Shown: positions 35,498 to 45,747 of the stretch, one piece after another | How the letters are laid out: each line of letters begins with the position of its first letter | How positions within the stretch are numbered: position 1 is the stretch's first letter | Assembly: GCF_002077695.1 (NCBI RefSeq) | Contig: NZ_MWUE01000013.1 | Span: forward strand, 140,506 to 204,505 | From: Pantoea latae | Lineage (GTDB): Bacteria; Pseudomonadota; Gammaproteobacteria; Enterobacterales; Enterobacteriaceae | Direction: 5' to 3' | DNA length: 64,000 bases | Made by a program: the position numbers and the translations under genes | The notes under the pieces: generated by a model | What the model saw: the letters and a program-made list of their open reading frames with translations, nothing else | What the model was told of the DNA's origin: nothing | Database searches by the model: none

Positions 35498-36643
35498 TTA
35501 GCGGGTCAGGTCGTCGAAGAATTTTTTCACGCCGTCGAAAAAGCTTTTCGAACGCGGGCTGTTGTTCTCGCCAGTCGGACCGCCGAAGCTCTCTTCCAGA
35601 TCGCGCAGCAGCTTTTTCTGCTTCTCGTTCAGATTGACCGGGGTTTCCACCACCACGCGGCACAGCAGGTCGCCGACCGCGCCGCCGCGCACCGACTTCA
35701 CGCCTTTGCCGCGCATGCGGAACAGCTTGCCGGTCTGGGTTTCCGCCGGGACCTTCAGCTTCACGCGTCCATCCAGCGTCGGTACTTCGATCTCGCCGCC
35801 CAGCGCCGCCATGGCAAAGTTGATCGGCACTTCGCAGTAGAGGTTGTTATCTTCACGTTCGAAGATCGGGTGTTTCTTCACCGACACCTGAACGTAGAGA
35901 TCGCCCGCTGGCGCGCCCTGCTCGCCGGCTTCGCCTTCACCGCTGAGACGGATACGGTCGCCGGTGTCGACGCCTGCGGGAATTTTCACCGACAGGGTTT
36001 TCGACTTCTCAACGCGGCCGTGACCGTGACAGGCGTTGCACGGATCTTTAATCACCGAGCCGCGACCGTGACAGGTCGGACAGGCCTGCTGCACGGTGAA
36101 GAAGCCCTGACGCATCTGCACCTGGCCTGCGCCGTGACAGGTAGGACAGGTCTGCGGCTGGGTGCCCGATTTCGCGCCGCTGCCGTGGCAAACCTCACAC
36201 TCCTGCAGCGTCGGGATGCGGATCTCTTTGGTCACGCCGCGCACCGCTTCTTCCAGCGTCAGCTCCATGTTGTAGCGTAAATCGGCGCCGCGCGCTGCGC
36301 GCTGACGACGACCGCCGCCAAAGATGTCGCCGAAGACGTCGCCAAAGATATCGCTGAAGTCCGCGCCGCCGCCACCAAAGCCGCCGCCGCCGAATCCGCC
36401 ACCGCCCATGCCGCCCTGTTCAAACGCCGCATGACCATATTGATCGTAGGCCGCGCGCTTCTGCGCGTCGGTCAGGATTTCGTAGGCTTCCTTGACCTCT
36501 TTGAATTTGGCTTCCGCCTCTTTATCACCCGGATTGCGATCGGGGTGAAATTTCATCGCCAGGCGTTTATACGCCTTTTTAATTTCACGTTCGTCTGCGG
36601 ATTTGGAGACGCCTAAAATCTCGTAGTAGTCACTCTTCGCCAT
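35498..36643 (-). CDS. dnaJ: Hsp40 co-chaperone DnaJ
   Basis: Delivers unfolded clients to DnaK and stimulates its ATPase. 381 residues. J domain 1-70 with HPD at 33-35; Gly/Phe-rich linker (about 75-105) unusually dominated by GGGGFGG runs; four CxxCxGxG zinc-binding repeats ([32 protein letters not shown], about 148-210); C-terminal substrate-binding and dimerisation domains. Second gene of dnaKJ, 100 bp after dnaK. Confidence 0.97.
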   Translation of the reverse strand: MAKSDYYEILGVSKSADEREIKKAYKRLAMKFHPDRNPGDKEAEAKFKEVKEAYEILTDAQKRAAYDQYGHAAFEQGGMGGGGFGGGGFGGGGADFSDIFGDVFGDIFGGGRRQRAARGADLRYNMELTLEEAVRGVTKEIRIPTLQECEVCHGSGAKSGTQPQTCPTCHGAGQVQMRQGFFTVQQACPTCHGRGSVIKDPCNACHGHGRVEKSKTLSVKIPAGVDTGDRIRLSGEGEAGEQGAPAGDLYVQVSVKKHPIFEREDNNLYCEVPINFAMAALGGEIEVPTLDGRVKLKVPAETQTGKLFRMRGKGVKSVRGGAVGDLLCRVVVETPVNLNEKQKKLLRDLEESFGGPTGENNSPRSKSFFDGVKKFFDDLTR

Positions 36644-36663
36644 TTTTAGCCCTTAACATGCTC

Positions 36664-36697
36664 GCACGGGCGTGGAGAGATCTCCTACGCCCGTGCT
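36664..36697 (-). other. Hairpin in the dnaK-dnaJ spacer
   Basis: GCACGGGCGT (36664-36673) pairs perfectly with ACGCCCGTGC (36687-36696), and the loop contains GGAGA/TCTCC. There is no T run, so this is more likely an mRNA processing or stability element that lowers dnaJ relative to dnaK than a terminator (inference). Confidence 0.6.
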
Positions 36698-36743
36698 GGT
36701 TTCAACGGCTGTCAGGCCAACCGTCGCGCCCGGTCAGGGGCAA

Positions 36744-38657
36744 TTATTTTTTGTTGTCTTTCACTTCTTCGAATTCAGCGTCGACCACGTCGTCATCTTT
36801 CTTCGCAGAAGCGTCGGCTGCGTCCGCGCCGCCTGCCTGTCCCTGCTGCTGTGCCGCTTCCATCAGTTTGCTGGAAACCTGCATCAGGGCCTGCATTTTA
36901 GCGTCGATCGCCTCTTTGTCTTCGCCTTTCAGCGCGGTTTCCAGTTCGCTCAGCGCGGACTCGATTGGCGCTTTGTCCTCAGCGGAGAGTTTATCGCCCG
37001 CTTCGTCCAGCTGCTTACGGGTGCTGTGCGCAATCTGGTCGCCCTGGTTGCGCGTCTGCACCAGCTCTTCGAACTTACGATCCGATTCAGCGTTCGCTTC
37101 CGCGTCGCGAACCATTTTTTCGATCTCGTCCTCGTTCAGGCCGGAAGAGGCTTTAATGGTGATCTTCTGCTCTTTGCCGCTGTTCTTGTCTTTCGCCGAA
37201 ACGTGCAGGATGCCGTCCGCATCGATATCGAAGGTGACTTCGATCTGCGGCATGCCGCGCGGCGCCGGCTGAATGCCGTCCAGGTTGAACTGACCCAGCG
37301 ATTTGTTATCGCTGGAGCGCTTACGCTCACCCTGCAGCACGTGAATGGTCACGGCAGACTGGTTGTCTTCAGCGGTAGAGAAGACCTGGCTGTGCTTGGT
37401 CGGGATAGTGGTGTTCTTGCTGATCAGCGAGGTCATCACGCCACCCATGGTTTCGATACCCAGCGACAGCGGGGTCACGTCCAGCAGCAGCACGTCTTTC
37501 ACGTCGCCCGCCAGCACGCCGCCCTGTACTGCCGCGCCGACAGCAACCGCTTCGTCCGGGTTAACGTCTTTACGCGGCTCTTTGCCGAAGAACTCCGCCA
37601 CTTTGGACTGCACCATCGGCATACGGGTCTGACCGCCCACCAGGATGACGTCGTTGATGTCGGACACAGAGAGTCCCGCATCCTGCAGCGCCACTTTCAG
37701 CGGCTCGATAGAGCGGCTGACCAGATCTTCTACCAGCGACTCGAGCTTCGCGCGGGTCACTTTGATGTTCAGGTGTTTCGGACCGGTCGCGTCCGCCGTG
37801 ATGTACGGCAGGTTAACGTCGGTCTGCTGCGCAGAAGAGAGCTCGATTTTCGCTTTCTCGGCGGCTTCTTTCAGACGCTGCATCGCCAGCGGATCGTTGT
37901 GCAGATCGATGCCCTGATCTTTCTTGAATTCCGCGACCAGATAGTTGATCAGACGGCTGTCGAAGTCTTCACCGCCCAGGTGGGTGTCACCGTTGGTGGC
38001 CAGCACTTCAAAGGTTTTTTCGCCGTCAACTTCGTCGATTTCGATAATAGAGATATCGAAGGTACCGCCGCCCAGGTCGTATACCGCGATGGTGCGGTTG
38101 CCCTGGCCTTTATCCAGGCCGTAGGCCAGCGCCGCTGCGGTCGGTTCGTTGATGATACGTTTTACTTCCAGACCGGCGATACGGCCGGCGTCTTTGGTCG
38201 CCTGACGCTGCGCATCGTTAAAGTAGGCCGGAACGGTGATGACCGCTTCGGTCACCGGCTCGCCGAGGTAGTCTTCAGCGGTTTTCTTCATTTTCTTCAG
38301 CACTTCCGCAGAGATCTGCGGCGGCGCCATTTTCTGGCCTTTCACTTCCAGCCAGGCGTCGCCGTTGTCGGAAGAGGTGATTTTGTACGGCATGATTTTG
38401 ATGTCACGCTGCACTTCTTCGTCCTGGAAACGACGGCCGATCAGACGCTTGATAGCAAACAGCGTATTCTGCGGGTTGGTCACCGCCTGACGTTTAGCCG
38501 GTTGACCCACCAGAGTTTCGCCATCCTGCGTATAAGCAATAATTGAAGGCGTGGTGCGGTCGCCCTCGGCATTCTCCAGCACGCGCGCTTTACCGCCGTC
38601 CATGATCGCAACACAAGAGTTGGTTGTACCCAGGTCAATACCAATAATCTTACCCAT
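36744..38657 (-). CDS. dnaK: Hsp70 chaperone DnaK
   Basis: Major ATP-driven cytosolic chaperone and sigma-32 regulator. 637 residues (E. coli 638). N terminus [14 protein letters not shown]; ATPase lobe to about 383 with [11 protein letters not shown] and VGGQTRMP; interdomain linker VLLLDVTP near 390; peptide-binding domain; C-terminal EEVKD-type tail ([10 protein letters not shown]). Translated from ATG at 38657; a heat-shock promoter lies 124-154 bp upstream. Confidence 0.98.
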   Translation of the reverse strand: MGKIIGIDLGTTNSCVAIMDGGKARVLENAEGDRTTPSIIAYTQDGETLVGQPAKRQAVTNPQNTLFAIKRLIGRRFQDEEVQRDIKIMPYKITSSDNGDAWLEVKGQKMAPPQISAEVLKKMKKTAEDYLGEPVTEAVITVPAYFNDAQRQATKDAGRIAGLEVKRIINEPTAAALAYGLDKGQGNRTIAVYDLGGGTFDISIIEIDEVDGEKTFEVLATNGDTHLGGEDFDSRLINYLVAEFKKDQGIDLHNDPLAMQRLKEAAEKAKIELSSAQQTDVNLPYITADATGPKHLNIKVTRAKLESLVEDLVSRSIEPLKVALQDAGLSVSDINDVILVGGQTRMPMVQSKVAEFFGKEPRKDVNPDEAVAVGAAVQGGVLAGDVKDVLLLDVTPLSLGIETMGGVMTSLISKNTTIPTKHSQVFSTAEDNQSAVTIHVLQGERKRSSDNKSLGQFNLDGIQPAPRGMPQIEVTFDIDADGILHVSAKDKNSGKEQKITIKASSGLNEDEIEKMVRDAEANAESDRKFEELVQTRNQGDQIAHSTRKQLDEAGDKLSAEDKAPIESALSELETALKGEDKEAIDAKMQALMQVSSKLMEAAQQQGQAGGADAADASAKKDDDVVDAEFEEVKDNKK

Positions 38658-38780
38658 CTAAACGTCTCCCACTTAAATTCTTTGTCAATTTGGGTTGTGA
38701 ACCCTTAATGCGGGCGCTTTGTTGGCTTTCAACCGCCATTACTCGCTTTTTTTCCCGGGCTCACAACGCTCGATGACAAC

Positions 38781-38811
38781 TAAATGGGGCCGCTTCGAAG
38801 CGCATCAAGGG
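38781..38811 (-). promoter_or_regulatory. Sigma-32 heat-shock promoter of dnaKJ
   Basis: Leftward CCCTTGATG (-35, 38803-38811) and CCCCATTTA (-10, from about 38789 down to 38781) with a spacing of about 14 bp, matching the RpoH consensus CTTGAA/CCCCATNT and the E. coli dnaK P1. Confidence 0.92.
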
Positions 38812-39203
38812 TTAAAAGAAAATTTTTTTTCAGATCCGCGCATTCGCCGATGCGGGCGCGTGCTGTCGCGGGGCGCGCAAAGAAAAAGGCCGCAAAAGGC
38901 GCGGCCTGGCGAACGCAGTATGACGGGAAGCTGTGTGACCCTGCAGGCCCAGTAAACGGGCTGCGGAAAATATATTATCGTTATTATTGCAAACTGAACT
39001 TATTTTCTGTTTTCCCTGATGTTGGCGAACGAGCGAACCTGTCTGCTCGTCAAACAAGCGGCGCTATCTTAATATTACCGGCCTGACGTCGCAGGAGGAA
39101 TATTTGCCCTTGCGCCCGGCCAGGCGCCATGCTAATAATGGAAATTCCGAAATATTAAAATCCCCCCTTTCTATTCATATTTTTATCATATGGACATTGC
39201 TAT
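38812..39203. other. Non-coding gap between the dnaK promoter and the accessory block
   Basis: A hairpin AGGCCGC/GCGGCCT at about 38887-38908 is followed, on the minus strand, by TTTTTCTTT. That is a terminator for leftward transcription, yet no leftward gene remains to its right; it may be a relic of a lost satP-side gene. The final ~120 bp (39085-39203) are clearly AT-rich and presumably hold the promoter of the acetyltransferase operon. No coding capacity recognised. Confidence 0.55.
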
Positions 39204-39614
39204 ATGGAAATAAAGGTCAGCCATATTAAGGATCCTCAGGCTGAGGAATATATCATTCAGCAGCTCTGGCAGCATAATAGCCGCTTCGCCGAGATCAATA
39301 TGAAGCCGCTGAACGTTATATTGTATGATGATGAACAGCATATTCAGGGCGGACTGCTGGCGCACACCTGGTTCGGCACGCTGGATATTCACTATTTATG
39401 GATAGATGAGGCGCATCGCCAGCACGGCACCGGGCGTCAGCTGATGCAACAGGCGGAAGAAGAGGCGCGCAGCCGCGGCTGCCATATGGCGGTCGTCGAT
39501 ACCCTCAGCTTTCAGGCGCGCGGGTTTTACGAAAAACTCGGCTATCGCGTCTACGGCGAACAGGATGGCTATGCGCAGCGCTTTTCCCGTTATTATCTGG
39601 CGAAAAGATTATAA
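39204..39614 (+). CDS. GNAT-family N-acetyltransferase
   Basis: 136-residue GNAT fold protein. The acetyl-CoA loop is visible as IDEAHRQHGTGRQLMQQAEEEARSRG (about 71-96; R/Q-x-x-G-x-G/A core QHGTGR), followed by the family's late strand-helix with ARGFYEKLGYRVYG (104-117). The acceptor is unknown. The first codons are much more AT-rich than the neighbouring core genes (ATA and ATT isoleucines are frequent), which hints at horizontal origin. First of three close rightward genes, 24 bp ahead of a PAS-LuxR regulator. Confidence 0.82.
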   Translation: MEIKVSHIKDPQAEEYIIQQLWQHNSRFAEINMKPLNVILYDDEQHIQGGLLAHTWFGTLDIHYLWIDEAHRQHGTGRQLMQQAEEEARSRGCHMAVVDTLSFQARGFYEKLGYRVYGEQDGYAQRFSRYYLAKRL

Positions 39615-39638
39615 CCTGCTTTCATTCAGCGAGGCGTT

Positions 39639-40328
39639 ATGGGCAGCCCATATCGCAGTATCGACGATTTTCTTGCCGCGTTTGCCACCACGATGGATCT
39701 GTTACCGACGCCGTGGGGTTTTAAAGACGCGGCCTCACAACATCTTTATATGAATACCGCGGCTCGCTTATATACCGCTACGCCGAAGAACTATTCGCTG
39801 GAAGGGAAAAAAGATAACGAATTTCCCACGCGCTGGAGCGACTGCGCCGATGAATTCTGCGAGCACGACGAACAAGCCAAAGCCCTGAAAAGCAGCGTAG
39901 CGGTAATAGAGACCCATTACTGGTATGGCAAAGATTACCTGACCCCTTTCGTCAGCGAAAAATATCCGGTGTTCGACAGCCGCAATCAGTTCCTCGGCTG
40001 CATCTGGAACGCGCGCCCGCTCGACAACATCGGCGCGCTTAACTTTATCAATCCCCGCAAAACCTCGGTGCTCACCACGCAGCTTGAGCATCCCCTTTTC
40101 ACGCCCGCCGAACTGGATGTGATCTTTCTGCTGCTGCGCCGCTTTAGCGCAAAAGAGATCGCGCGCATCTATAACCTCAGCGTGAAAACCATCGGCAACC
40201 GCATCGCCACCCTTTATCAGAAAGCGGGCGTGCACTCGCTGCAACAGTTCGAACAATACTGCCGCGCTGAGTCGCTGGAGAACTATCTGCCAGAGAAACT
40301 GCTCAGCAAGGGCGTCGCTTTTATTTAA
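39639..40328 (+). CDS. PAS-LuxR type transcriptional regulator
   Basis: 229-residue regulator. Residues ~14-128 read as a PAS sensor domain (LPTPWGFKDAASQHLYMNTAARLY ... PVFDSRNQFLGCIWNARPL). Residues 153-208 form a LuxR/FixJ helix-turn-helix (FTPAELDVIFLLLRRFSAKEIA, then NLSVKTIGNRIATLYQKAGV). There is no receiver domain and no autoinducer-binding domain. The ligand is unknown. Placed 24 bp after the acetyltransferase and 20 bp before the permease, so it probably controls this small operon (inference). Confidence 0.8.
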   Translation: MGSPYRSIDDFLAAFATTMDLLPTPWGFKDAASQHLYMNTAARLYTATPKNYSLEGKKDNEFPTRWSDCADEFCEHDEQAKALKSSVAVIETHYWYGKDYLTPFVSEKYPVFDSRNQFLGCIWNARPLDNIGALNFINPRKTSVLTTQLEHPLFTPAELDVIFLLLRRFSAKEIARIYNLSVKTIGNRIATLYQKAGVHSLQQFEQYCRAESLENYLPEKLLSKGVAFI

Positions 40329-40348
40329 ACCGGTAAGGAAAACCTGTT

Positions 40349-41647
40349 GTGAGTAAATTTGATGACTACCCGTTGAGCCGGGTGCCTGCGGGCGAAAGGC
40401 TCTCGCTGTTTAGCGTCGCCCTTGTGCATATGGGTATGCTGACCGCGCTCGATCAGTTTATGCTCGGCGCCGTGCTGGGCAACGGCATGACGCTCGGCGC
40501 CGCCTTTACCGCCATTACCCTCGCCAGCCTGCTGTTTGGCTTTATCACCTTCGCCCTCGGCTACGCCGGCATGCGCGAAGGCTTATCCGGCACGCTGCTG
40601 GCGCGCTGGTGCGGCTTCGGCCGTCACGGCTCGGTGCTGATCGGCCTGCTGGTCGCCGTCAGCCTGCTGGGCTGGTTCGGCATCCAGAACGCGGTGTTCG
40701 CCCGTTCGCTGAGCTACGCCCTGGACGGCAGGCTGAGCTTCGCTCAGGCCGCCTCGCTGTCAGGCGCCGTGCTGACGCTGCTGGTGGCGTTTGGTTTCAA
40801 GGCGCTGCGCTTTACCGCGCGCGTCGCGGTGCCGCTGTTTATCGCGCTGATGGGCTGGATTTTCTGGCATGCGTTTCACGGTCCGGCGGCAAACAGCCTT
40901 CCGCCACTCGTCGCCACCGAGACCATTACCCTGAGCGCCGCCATTACCATGGTGATCGGCGGCGCCATTCTCGCCAGCCTGATGACGCCGGACCTGACGC
41001 GTTTTTCCCGCAGCGGCAAAGACGTTTTCGCCATCACCCTGCTGACGATTCTGGTAGGGGAGTATGGCGTCAACGGGCTGGCCATCCTGATTGCGAAAGC
41101 GCTGCACACCGCCGACATCATCGCCATCATTACTCAGACCACCGCCACGCTGGGGCTGTTCGCCGTGGTCTTCTCTACCCTGCGCGTCAACGATCTCAAC
41201 CTCTACTCCTCGACGCTGGGAGTCGCCAACGCCACGGAAGGGCTGACCGGCTTTAAACCGCGCTACAGCGTGATTACGCTGCTGCTGGGTTTTCTCGGCA
41301 CCCTCTGCTCGGTGCTGGGCATTCTCGACCGGTTCGTTGATTTTCTTGAACTGCTGGGCGTCATCTTCCCGCCGGTGCTGGGGGTAATGATTGTGGATTA
41401 CTATCTGCTGAAGACGGACCGCCAGACGCTGGCGCAGAGTCGCGACAGCAACGCGCTGCCGCCCTCTTCGCAGCCAATCGGCTGGCCTGCGCTGATCGCC
41501 AGTGTGGCTGGCGGTGCCACCGGGCTGCTGGTTGAGCGCGGCGTGCCGGTGTTTAACTCGATTATCGTCGCCTGTGTCGTCTATCTGCTGACCGCGCCGC
41601 TGATGAAGCGCGCCGCGATAATGCAGAAGCGCCCCGCCGCCGACTGA
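40349..41647 (+). CDS. NCS1-family permease, CodB (cytosine permease)-like
   Basis: 432-residue membrane protein with about twelve spans and the NCS1 architecture seen in CodB: N-terminal YPLSRVPAGERLSLFSVALVHMG, then FGIQNAVFARSL, GGAILASLMTPDLTRFSRSGKDV and the LGVIFPPVLGVMIVDYYLL region. NCS1 carriers import nucleobases or related compounds (cytosine, uracil, hydantoins, thiamine precursors) with H+ or Na+. No deaminase such as codA is adjacent, so the substrate is open. Last of the acetyltransferase-regulator-permease group; converges with the MHS transporter across 18 bp. Confidence 0.84.
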   Translation: MSKFDDYPLSRVPAGERLSLFSVALVHMGMLTALDQFMLGAVLGNGMTLGAAFTAITLASLLFGFITFALGYAGMREGLSGTLLARWCGFGRHGSVLIGLLVAVSLLGWFGIQNAVFARSLSYALDGRLSFAQAASLSGAVLTLLVAFGFKALRFTARVAVPLFIALMGWIFWHAFHGPAANSLPPLVATETITLSAAITMVIGGAILASLMTPDLTRFSRSGKDVFAITLLTILVGEYGVNGLAILIAKALHTADIIAIITQTTATLGLFAVVFSTLRVNDLNLYSSTLGVANATEGLTGFKPRYSVITLLLGFLGTLCSVLGILDRFVDFLELLGVIFPPVLGVMIVDYYLLKTDRQTLAQSRDSNALPPSSQPIGWPALIASVAGGATGLLVERGVPVFNSIIVACVVYLLTAPLMKRAAIMQKRPAAD

Positions 41648-41665
41648 CCGCTGCCAGCGCGCCTG

Positions 41666-42967
41666 TTACAGGCGCGTTTCGCTCGCCAGCGCGCCCTGTC
41701 TTTCGGCATAGCGCAGCCATCCCCCGATCAGCAGACCGATCAGCGCCAGCGCCAGCACATACCAGGCGGGCGCCAGCGGCGTGACGCGCAGGATCAGCGT
41801 AACAAAAATCGGCGTCAGGCCGCCAAAAATGGCGTAGGCGACGTTATAGGAAAAAGAGATGCCGGTAAAACGCACCGCCGCCGGAAAGGCGCGCACCATC
41901 AGAAAGGGCACTACGCCCACCACCCCGACGCTCAGTCCGGCCAGCCCATAGTTGAAGAACAGGTTGCTGGCGTCAGGCGTCTGCGCGGCAAAGAAATGCC
42001 AGCTGGCCGCCGCCAGCAGCAGCGAGCCGCCGGTTAAGGTTTTCGCCGCGCCCAGCCAGTCCACCAGCCAGCCGGCGATCACGCAGCCCACCAGCAGCAT
42101 CACCGTCGCCAGGCAGTTAGCCTGCAGGCTCAGCGCCGCGCTGACGCCGTGCTGCTTCTGCATCAGCGCCGGCGCCATCAGGATCACCACCACGATACAG
42201 GCGGAGAGCAGCCAGGTGAGCAGCATCGAGAGCAGAATAGCGCCTTTATGGTGGGTCAGGACGGTTTTCAGCGGCAGCGCGTCGGCCAGCGTCTTACGCT
42301 GCTGCATCTCCTGAAACACCGGCGTCTCATGCAGCCAGCGACGCAGATACATCGCCAGCAGGCCGAACAGGCCGCCGAGAAAGAAAGGAATGCGCCAGCC
42401 AATGCTGGCGACCGTTTGCGGCGCCATGCTGCTGTTGATGGCGGTCGCCACCAGCGATCCGAGCAGGATGCCGGCCGTCAGGCCCGCGGTCAGCGTGCCG
42501 CAGGCGAAACCCACGCGCTTTTCCGGCACGTGCTCCGCCACGAACACCCAGGCGCCCGGCACCTCGCCGCCAATCGCCGCGCCCTGCAGCAGGCGCAGCA
42601 GCAGCATCAGCAGCGGCGCGACGATCCCCGCCGTTTCATAGGTCGGCAGCAGGCCCATCGCCAGCGTCGGCAGCGCCATCAGCAGAATGCTCAGGCTGAA
42701 CATTTTCTTGCGCCCGACCTTATCGCCGAAGTGCGCCATAATCAGCCCGCCGAGCGGGCGCGCCAGATAGCCGGCGGCGAAAATGGCGAAGGTTTGCAGC
42801 TGACGCAGCCAGTCGGGAATATCGGGCGGAAAGAAGCGTTCGCCAATCACCGCAGCGAAAAACACGAAGATAATAAAGTCGTAGAACTCCAGCGCGCCGC
42901 CGAGCGCGGCCAGCGACAGCGTTTTATAATCCTGACCTTTCAGGCGATGGGCAGCAGGTGAATCCAT
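41666..42967 (-). CDS. MFS transporter, metabolite:H+ symporter (MHS) family
   Basis: 433-residue twelve-span carrier. The N-terminal LGGALEFYDFIIFVFFAAVIG and loop 2-3 motif HFGDKVGRKKMF are typical of the MHS branch (ProP, KgtP, ShiA, YhjE type). The ATG at 42967 gives MDSPAAHRLKGQDYKTL, the normal family start; 23 upstream open codons are ignored because they lack family resemblance. Substrate unknown; organic acids, betaines or citrate-like compounds are usual. Lies between the NCS1 permease and mog, in the region where E. coli has satP. Confidence 0.84.
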   Translation of the reverse strand: MDSPAAHRLKGQDYKTLSLAALGGALEFYDFIIFVFFAAVIGERFFPPDIPDWLRQLQTFAIFAAGYLARPLGGLIMAHFGDKVGRKKMFSLSILLMALPTLAMGLLPTYETAGIVAPLLMLLLRLLQGAAIGGEVPGAWVFVAEHVPEKRVGFACGTLTAGLTAGILLGSLVATAINSSMAPQTVASIGWRIPFFLGGLFGLLAMYLRRWLHETPVFQEMQQRKTLADALPLKTVLTHHKGAILLSMLLTWLLSACIVVVILMAPALMQKQHGVSAALSLQANCLATVMLLVGCVIAGWLVDWLGAAKTLTGGSLLLAAASWHFFAAQTPDASNLFFNYGLAGLSVGVVGVVPFLMVRAFPAAVRFTGISFSYNVAYAIFGGLTPIFVTLILRVTPLAPAWYVLALALIGLLIGGWLRYAERQGALASETRL

Positions 42968-43078
42968 GAGCGTAAAGGTTCCCAGAGTCAAAGAGACGGT
43001 TGTAAATTTACGCTTACTATACCGTCCATCTTTCACTACACCAGCGCTGCCAGAGGCTATGCCTGAAATGACGAATTT

Positions 43079-43666
43079 TTAGTTATTTATCTCCTTTATC
43101 GCGCTTTTAGGGCGAAAAGCTGCTACCACGTCGCGATGCGTGTCAACATAGGGCCCCTCCAGCAGCTGTAAACAATAAGGTACGGCGGCAAAAATGCCCG
43201 GCACCGCAACCTTGCCTTCGCCATCCTTCAGCCCCTCCAGCGTCTCCTGAATCGATTTTGGCTGGCCCGGCAGGTTAATCACCAGCGACTGCTTGCGGAT
43301 CACCCCGACCTGACGCGACAAAATCGCCGTCGGCACGAACCGCAGGCTGATCTGGCGCATCTGCTCGCCGAAACCCGGCATCTCACGGTCGGCGACCGCC
43401 AGCGTGGCGTCGGGCGTGACGTCGCGGCGCGCCGGACCGGTGCCGCCGGTGGTCAGCACCAGATGACAGAAGCGCTCGTCCACCAGCTCGCAGATCGCCT
43501 GTTCGATCAGCGGCTGCTCGTCCGGCACCAGGCGGGTTTCGGTGGTAAATGGGGTCGCCAGCGCGCGGCTTAGCCAGGCTTCCAGCGCCGGAATGCCCTG
43601 ATCCTGATAAATGCCGTTCGCGGCGCGATCGGAAACGGAGATCAGGCCAATGCGTAAAGTATCCAT
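43079..43666 (-). CDS. mog: Molybdopterin adenylyltransferase
   Basis: Adenylates molybdopterin before molybdate insertion by MoeA. 195 residues, the E. coli length, from the ATG at 43666 (MDTLRIGLISVSDRA); the longer open frame upstream is not conserved. Motifs: TTGGTGPARRDVTPDA, REMPGFGEQMR and NLPGQPKSIQETLEG. Beside talB, as in E. coli. Confidence 0.96.
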   Translation of the reverse strand: MDTLRIGLISVSDRAANGIYQDQGIPALEAWLSRALATPFTTETRLVPDEQPLIEQAICELVDERFCHLVLTTGGTGPARRDVTPDATLAVADREMPGFGEQMRQISLRFVPTAILSRQVGVIRKQSLVINLPGQPKSIQETLEGLKDGEGKVAVPGIFAAVPYCLQLLEGPYVDTHRDVVAAFRPKSAIKEINN

Positions 43667-43744
43667 GATGTTGTTACCCGGGTTGACCGCAAAGCGGTAA
43701 GACAAAAGAGGAATAGCAGGAAGGATAATAGAAAGTAGGGCAAA

Positions 43745-43774
43745 GCGAAAACCGTGGCGGTCAGGCCGCCACGG
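43745..43774 (-). terminator. talB terminator
   Basis: Perfect 9-bp stem CCGTGGCGG/CCGCCACGG (43752-43760 with 43766-43774), then TTTTCGCTTT on the minus strand; 8 bp after the talB stop. Confidence 0.75.
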
Positions 43775-43781
43775 CCACAGA

Positions 43782-44735
43782 TTACAGCAGGTCGGCGATC
43801 ATTTTCTCAAGCTTGCCCTGGTCGACGGCGAAGTTGCGGATGCCTTCCGCCAGTTTCGCCACCGCCATCGGATCCTGATTGTGCTGCCACAGGAACTCCG
43901 ACTCGGTCATTTTCGCCGGACGCGCTTTGACGTCGCCGCTGTAGCTCAGCTTGCGCTCAACCGCGCCTTCGCTCTCCGCCAGCTCTTTCAGCAGCGCCGG
44001 AGAGATGGTCAGACGGTCGCAGCCCGCCAGCTCGAGGATCTCGCCGACGTTACGGAAGCTCGCGCCCATCACCACGGTTTCATAGCCGTGCTGCTTGTAG
44101 TAGCTGTAGATTTCAGACACCGACACCACGCCCGGATCTTCGTGCGGCGCGTACTCTTTTTTGTCGGTGTTGTTTTTGTACCAGTCGAGGATACGGCCAA
44201 CGAACGGGGAGATCAGGAACACGCCCGCTTCCGCGCAGGCGCGCGCCTGGGCGAAGGAGAAGAGCAGCGTCAGGTTACAGTTGATGCCCTCTTTTTCCAG
44301 CTGCTCCGCCGCGCGGATGCCCTGCCAGGTTGACGCCAGCTTGATCAGGATGCGGTCGTTGCTGATGCCCGCGTCGTTGTAGAGTTTGATCAGGCTGCGC
44401 GCTTTGGCGATGCTGCCTTCGGTGTCGTAAGAGAGACGCGCGTCGACTTCGGTGGAGATGCGGCCCGGGATCAGCTTCAGGATCTCCAGACCGATGTTGA
44501 CGGCCAGCTTGTCCGATACCAGCGAAATCAGCTCATCTTTGCTGCCGTTCTGCTCGCGCGCCCAGCTAATCGCTTCGTCGATCAGCTTGCGGTATTCCGG
44601 GATCTGCGCGGCGTTCAGGATCAGAGAAGGGTTGGTGGTGGCATCTTGCGGCTGGTAGAGCTTCATCGCTGCGATATCGCCGGTGTCGGCGACAACGGTG
44701 GTGAGTTGACGCAGGGAGGTGAGTTTGTCCGTCAT
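43782..44735 (-). CDS. talB: Transaldolase B
   Basis: Transfers dihydroxyacetone units in the non-oxidative pentose phosphate pathway. 317 residues, the E. coli length. The Schiff-base lysine is Lys132 ([10 protein letters not shown]), with Asp17 and Glu96-region residues conserved, along with [10 protein letters not shown] and [11 protein letters not shown]. Cytosolic dimer. Own terminator; divergent from yaaA with 208 bp between. Confidence 0.97.
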   Translation of the reverse strand: MTDKLTSLRQLTTVVADTGDIAAMKLYQPQDATTNPSLILNAAQIPEYRKLIDEAISWAREQNGSKDELISLVSDKLAVNIGLEILKLIPGRISTEVDARLSYDTEGSIAKARSLIKLYNDAGISNDRILIKLASTWQGIRAAEQLEKEGINCNLTLLFSFAQARACAEAGVFLISPFVGRILDWYKNNTDKKEYAPHEDPGVVSVSEIYSYYKQHGYETVVMGASFRNVGEILELAGCDRLTISPALLKELAESEGAVERKLSYSGDVKARPAKMTESEFLWQHNQDPMAVAKLAEGIRNFAVDQGKLEKMIADLL

Positions 44736-44943
44736 GTCTCTTGTCTCTTGTGTAATGTCAGGGTGAAAAAGGCTGTTGCGATAATATCATGCGGCAACCG
44801 AGGCGCAAGGACGTCAAATGCCGTTTACGATAGCGCAAACGAATGGCTGCGATTTGCCGCGCGCGGCGCCTTTTTTGCTACACTCGGCAGCCTGATTATT
44901 AGCCCCTTCCCTGTAGCGACAAGGGATAAACGAGGAAGCGACT

Positions 44944-45720
44944 ATGTTAATGGTGATCTCACCCGCCAAAACGCTCGATTTTAGCAGCCCGCTGGCGACC
45001 CAGCGTTTTACCCAGCCTGCGCTGTTAGAAAAATCACAGCAGCTGATCGAGGTGGCGCGCGATCTCTCACCGGCGCAAATCGCTTCGCTGATGAGCATCA
45101 GCGACAAGCTGGCGCTGCTAAATGCCGAACGCTTTAACAGCTGGCAGCCCGAGTTCACGCCGGAAAACGCGCGTCAGGCGATCCTGGCGTTTAAGGGCGA
45201 CGTCTACACCGGCCTGCAGGCGGAGAGCTTCAGCGAGGCGGATTTCGACTTCGCGCAGCAGCATCTGCGCATGCTCTCTGGCCTCTACGGCGTGCTGCGT
45301 CCGCTCGACCTGATGCAGCCCTATCGTCTGGAGATGGGCATTAAGTTCGCCACGCCGGCCGGCAACGATCTCTACAGCTTCTGGGGCGATCTGCTGACGC
45401 AGCAGCTTAACGACGCGCTGCGGGCGCAGGGCGACGCGGTGCTGATCAATCTGGCGTCGGACGAGTATTTCCGGGCGATCAAGCCGAAGCAGCTAGAGGC
45501 GCGGCTGGTGAAGCCGGTGTTCCTCGATGAGAAAAACGGCGCGTTTAAGGTGATCAGCTTCTACGCCAAAAAGGCGCGCGGGCTGATGAGCCGCTATATC
45601 ATTCAGCATCGCCTGACCGATCCTGAGGCGCTGAAAGGGTTTGATGTCGACGGCTATTTCTATGACGAGGCGAGCAGCGGCGAGAACGAGCTGGTGTTTA
45701 AGCGTTACGAGCAGAAGTAA
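44944..45720 (+). CDS. yaaA: Peroxide stress resistance protein YaaA
   Basis: 258-residue DUF328/UPF0246 protein. In E. coli it is OxyR-induced and lowers free iron, and so Fenton damage, during H2O2 stress; its fold includes a DNA-binding helix-hairpin-helix. Family landmarks: [47 protein letters not shown] and NLASDEYF. Start ATG after GAGGAAG. Followed by repeat copy B and then convergent thrC. Confidence 0.95.
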   Translation: MLMVISPAKTLDFSSPLATQRFTQPALLEKSQQLIEVARDLSPAQIASLMSISDKLALLNAERFNSWQPEFTPENARQAILAFKGDVYTGLQAESFSEADFDFAQQHLRMLSGLYGVLRPLDLMQPYRLEMGIKFATPAGNDLYSFWGDLLTQQLNDALRAQGDAVLINLASDEYFRAIKPKQLEARLVKPVFLDEKNGAFKVISFYAKKARGLMSRYIIQHRLTDPEALKGFDVDGYFYDEASSGENELVFKRYEQK

Positions 45721-45747
45721 CGCTCAGGGCGGCCGACCGGCGACTGG

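Noticed and set aside
36664..36697. dnaK-dnaJ hairpin as a full terminator
   Set aside because: There is no T run after the stem, and dnaJ would lose its only visible promoter.
36672..38546. A 624-codon open frame antisense to dnaK
   Set aside because: Shadow of the dnaK codon pattern; the product resembles no known protein. Similar artefactual antisense dnaK frames have misled earlier annotations.
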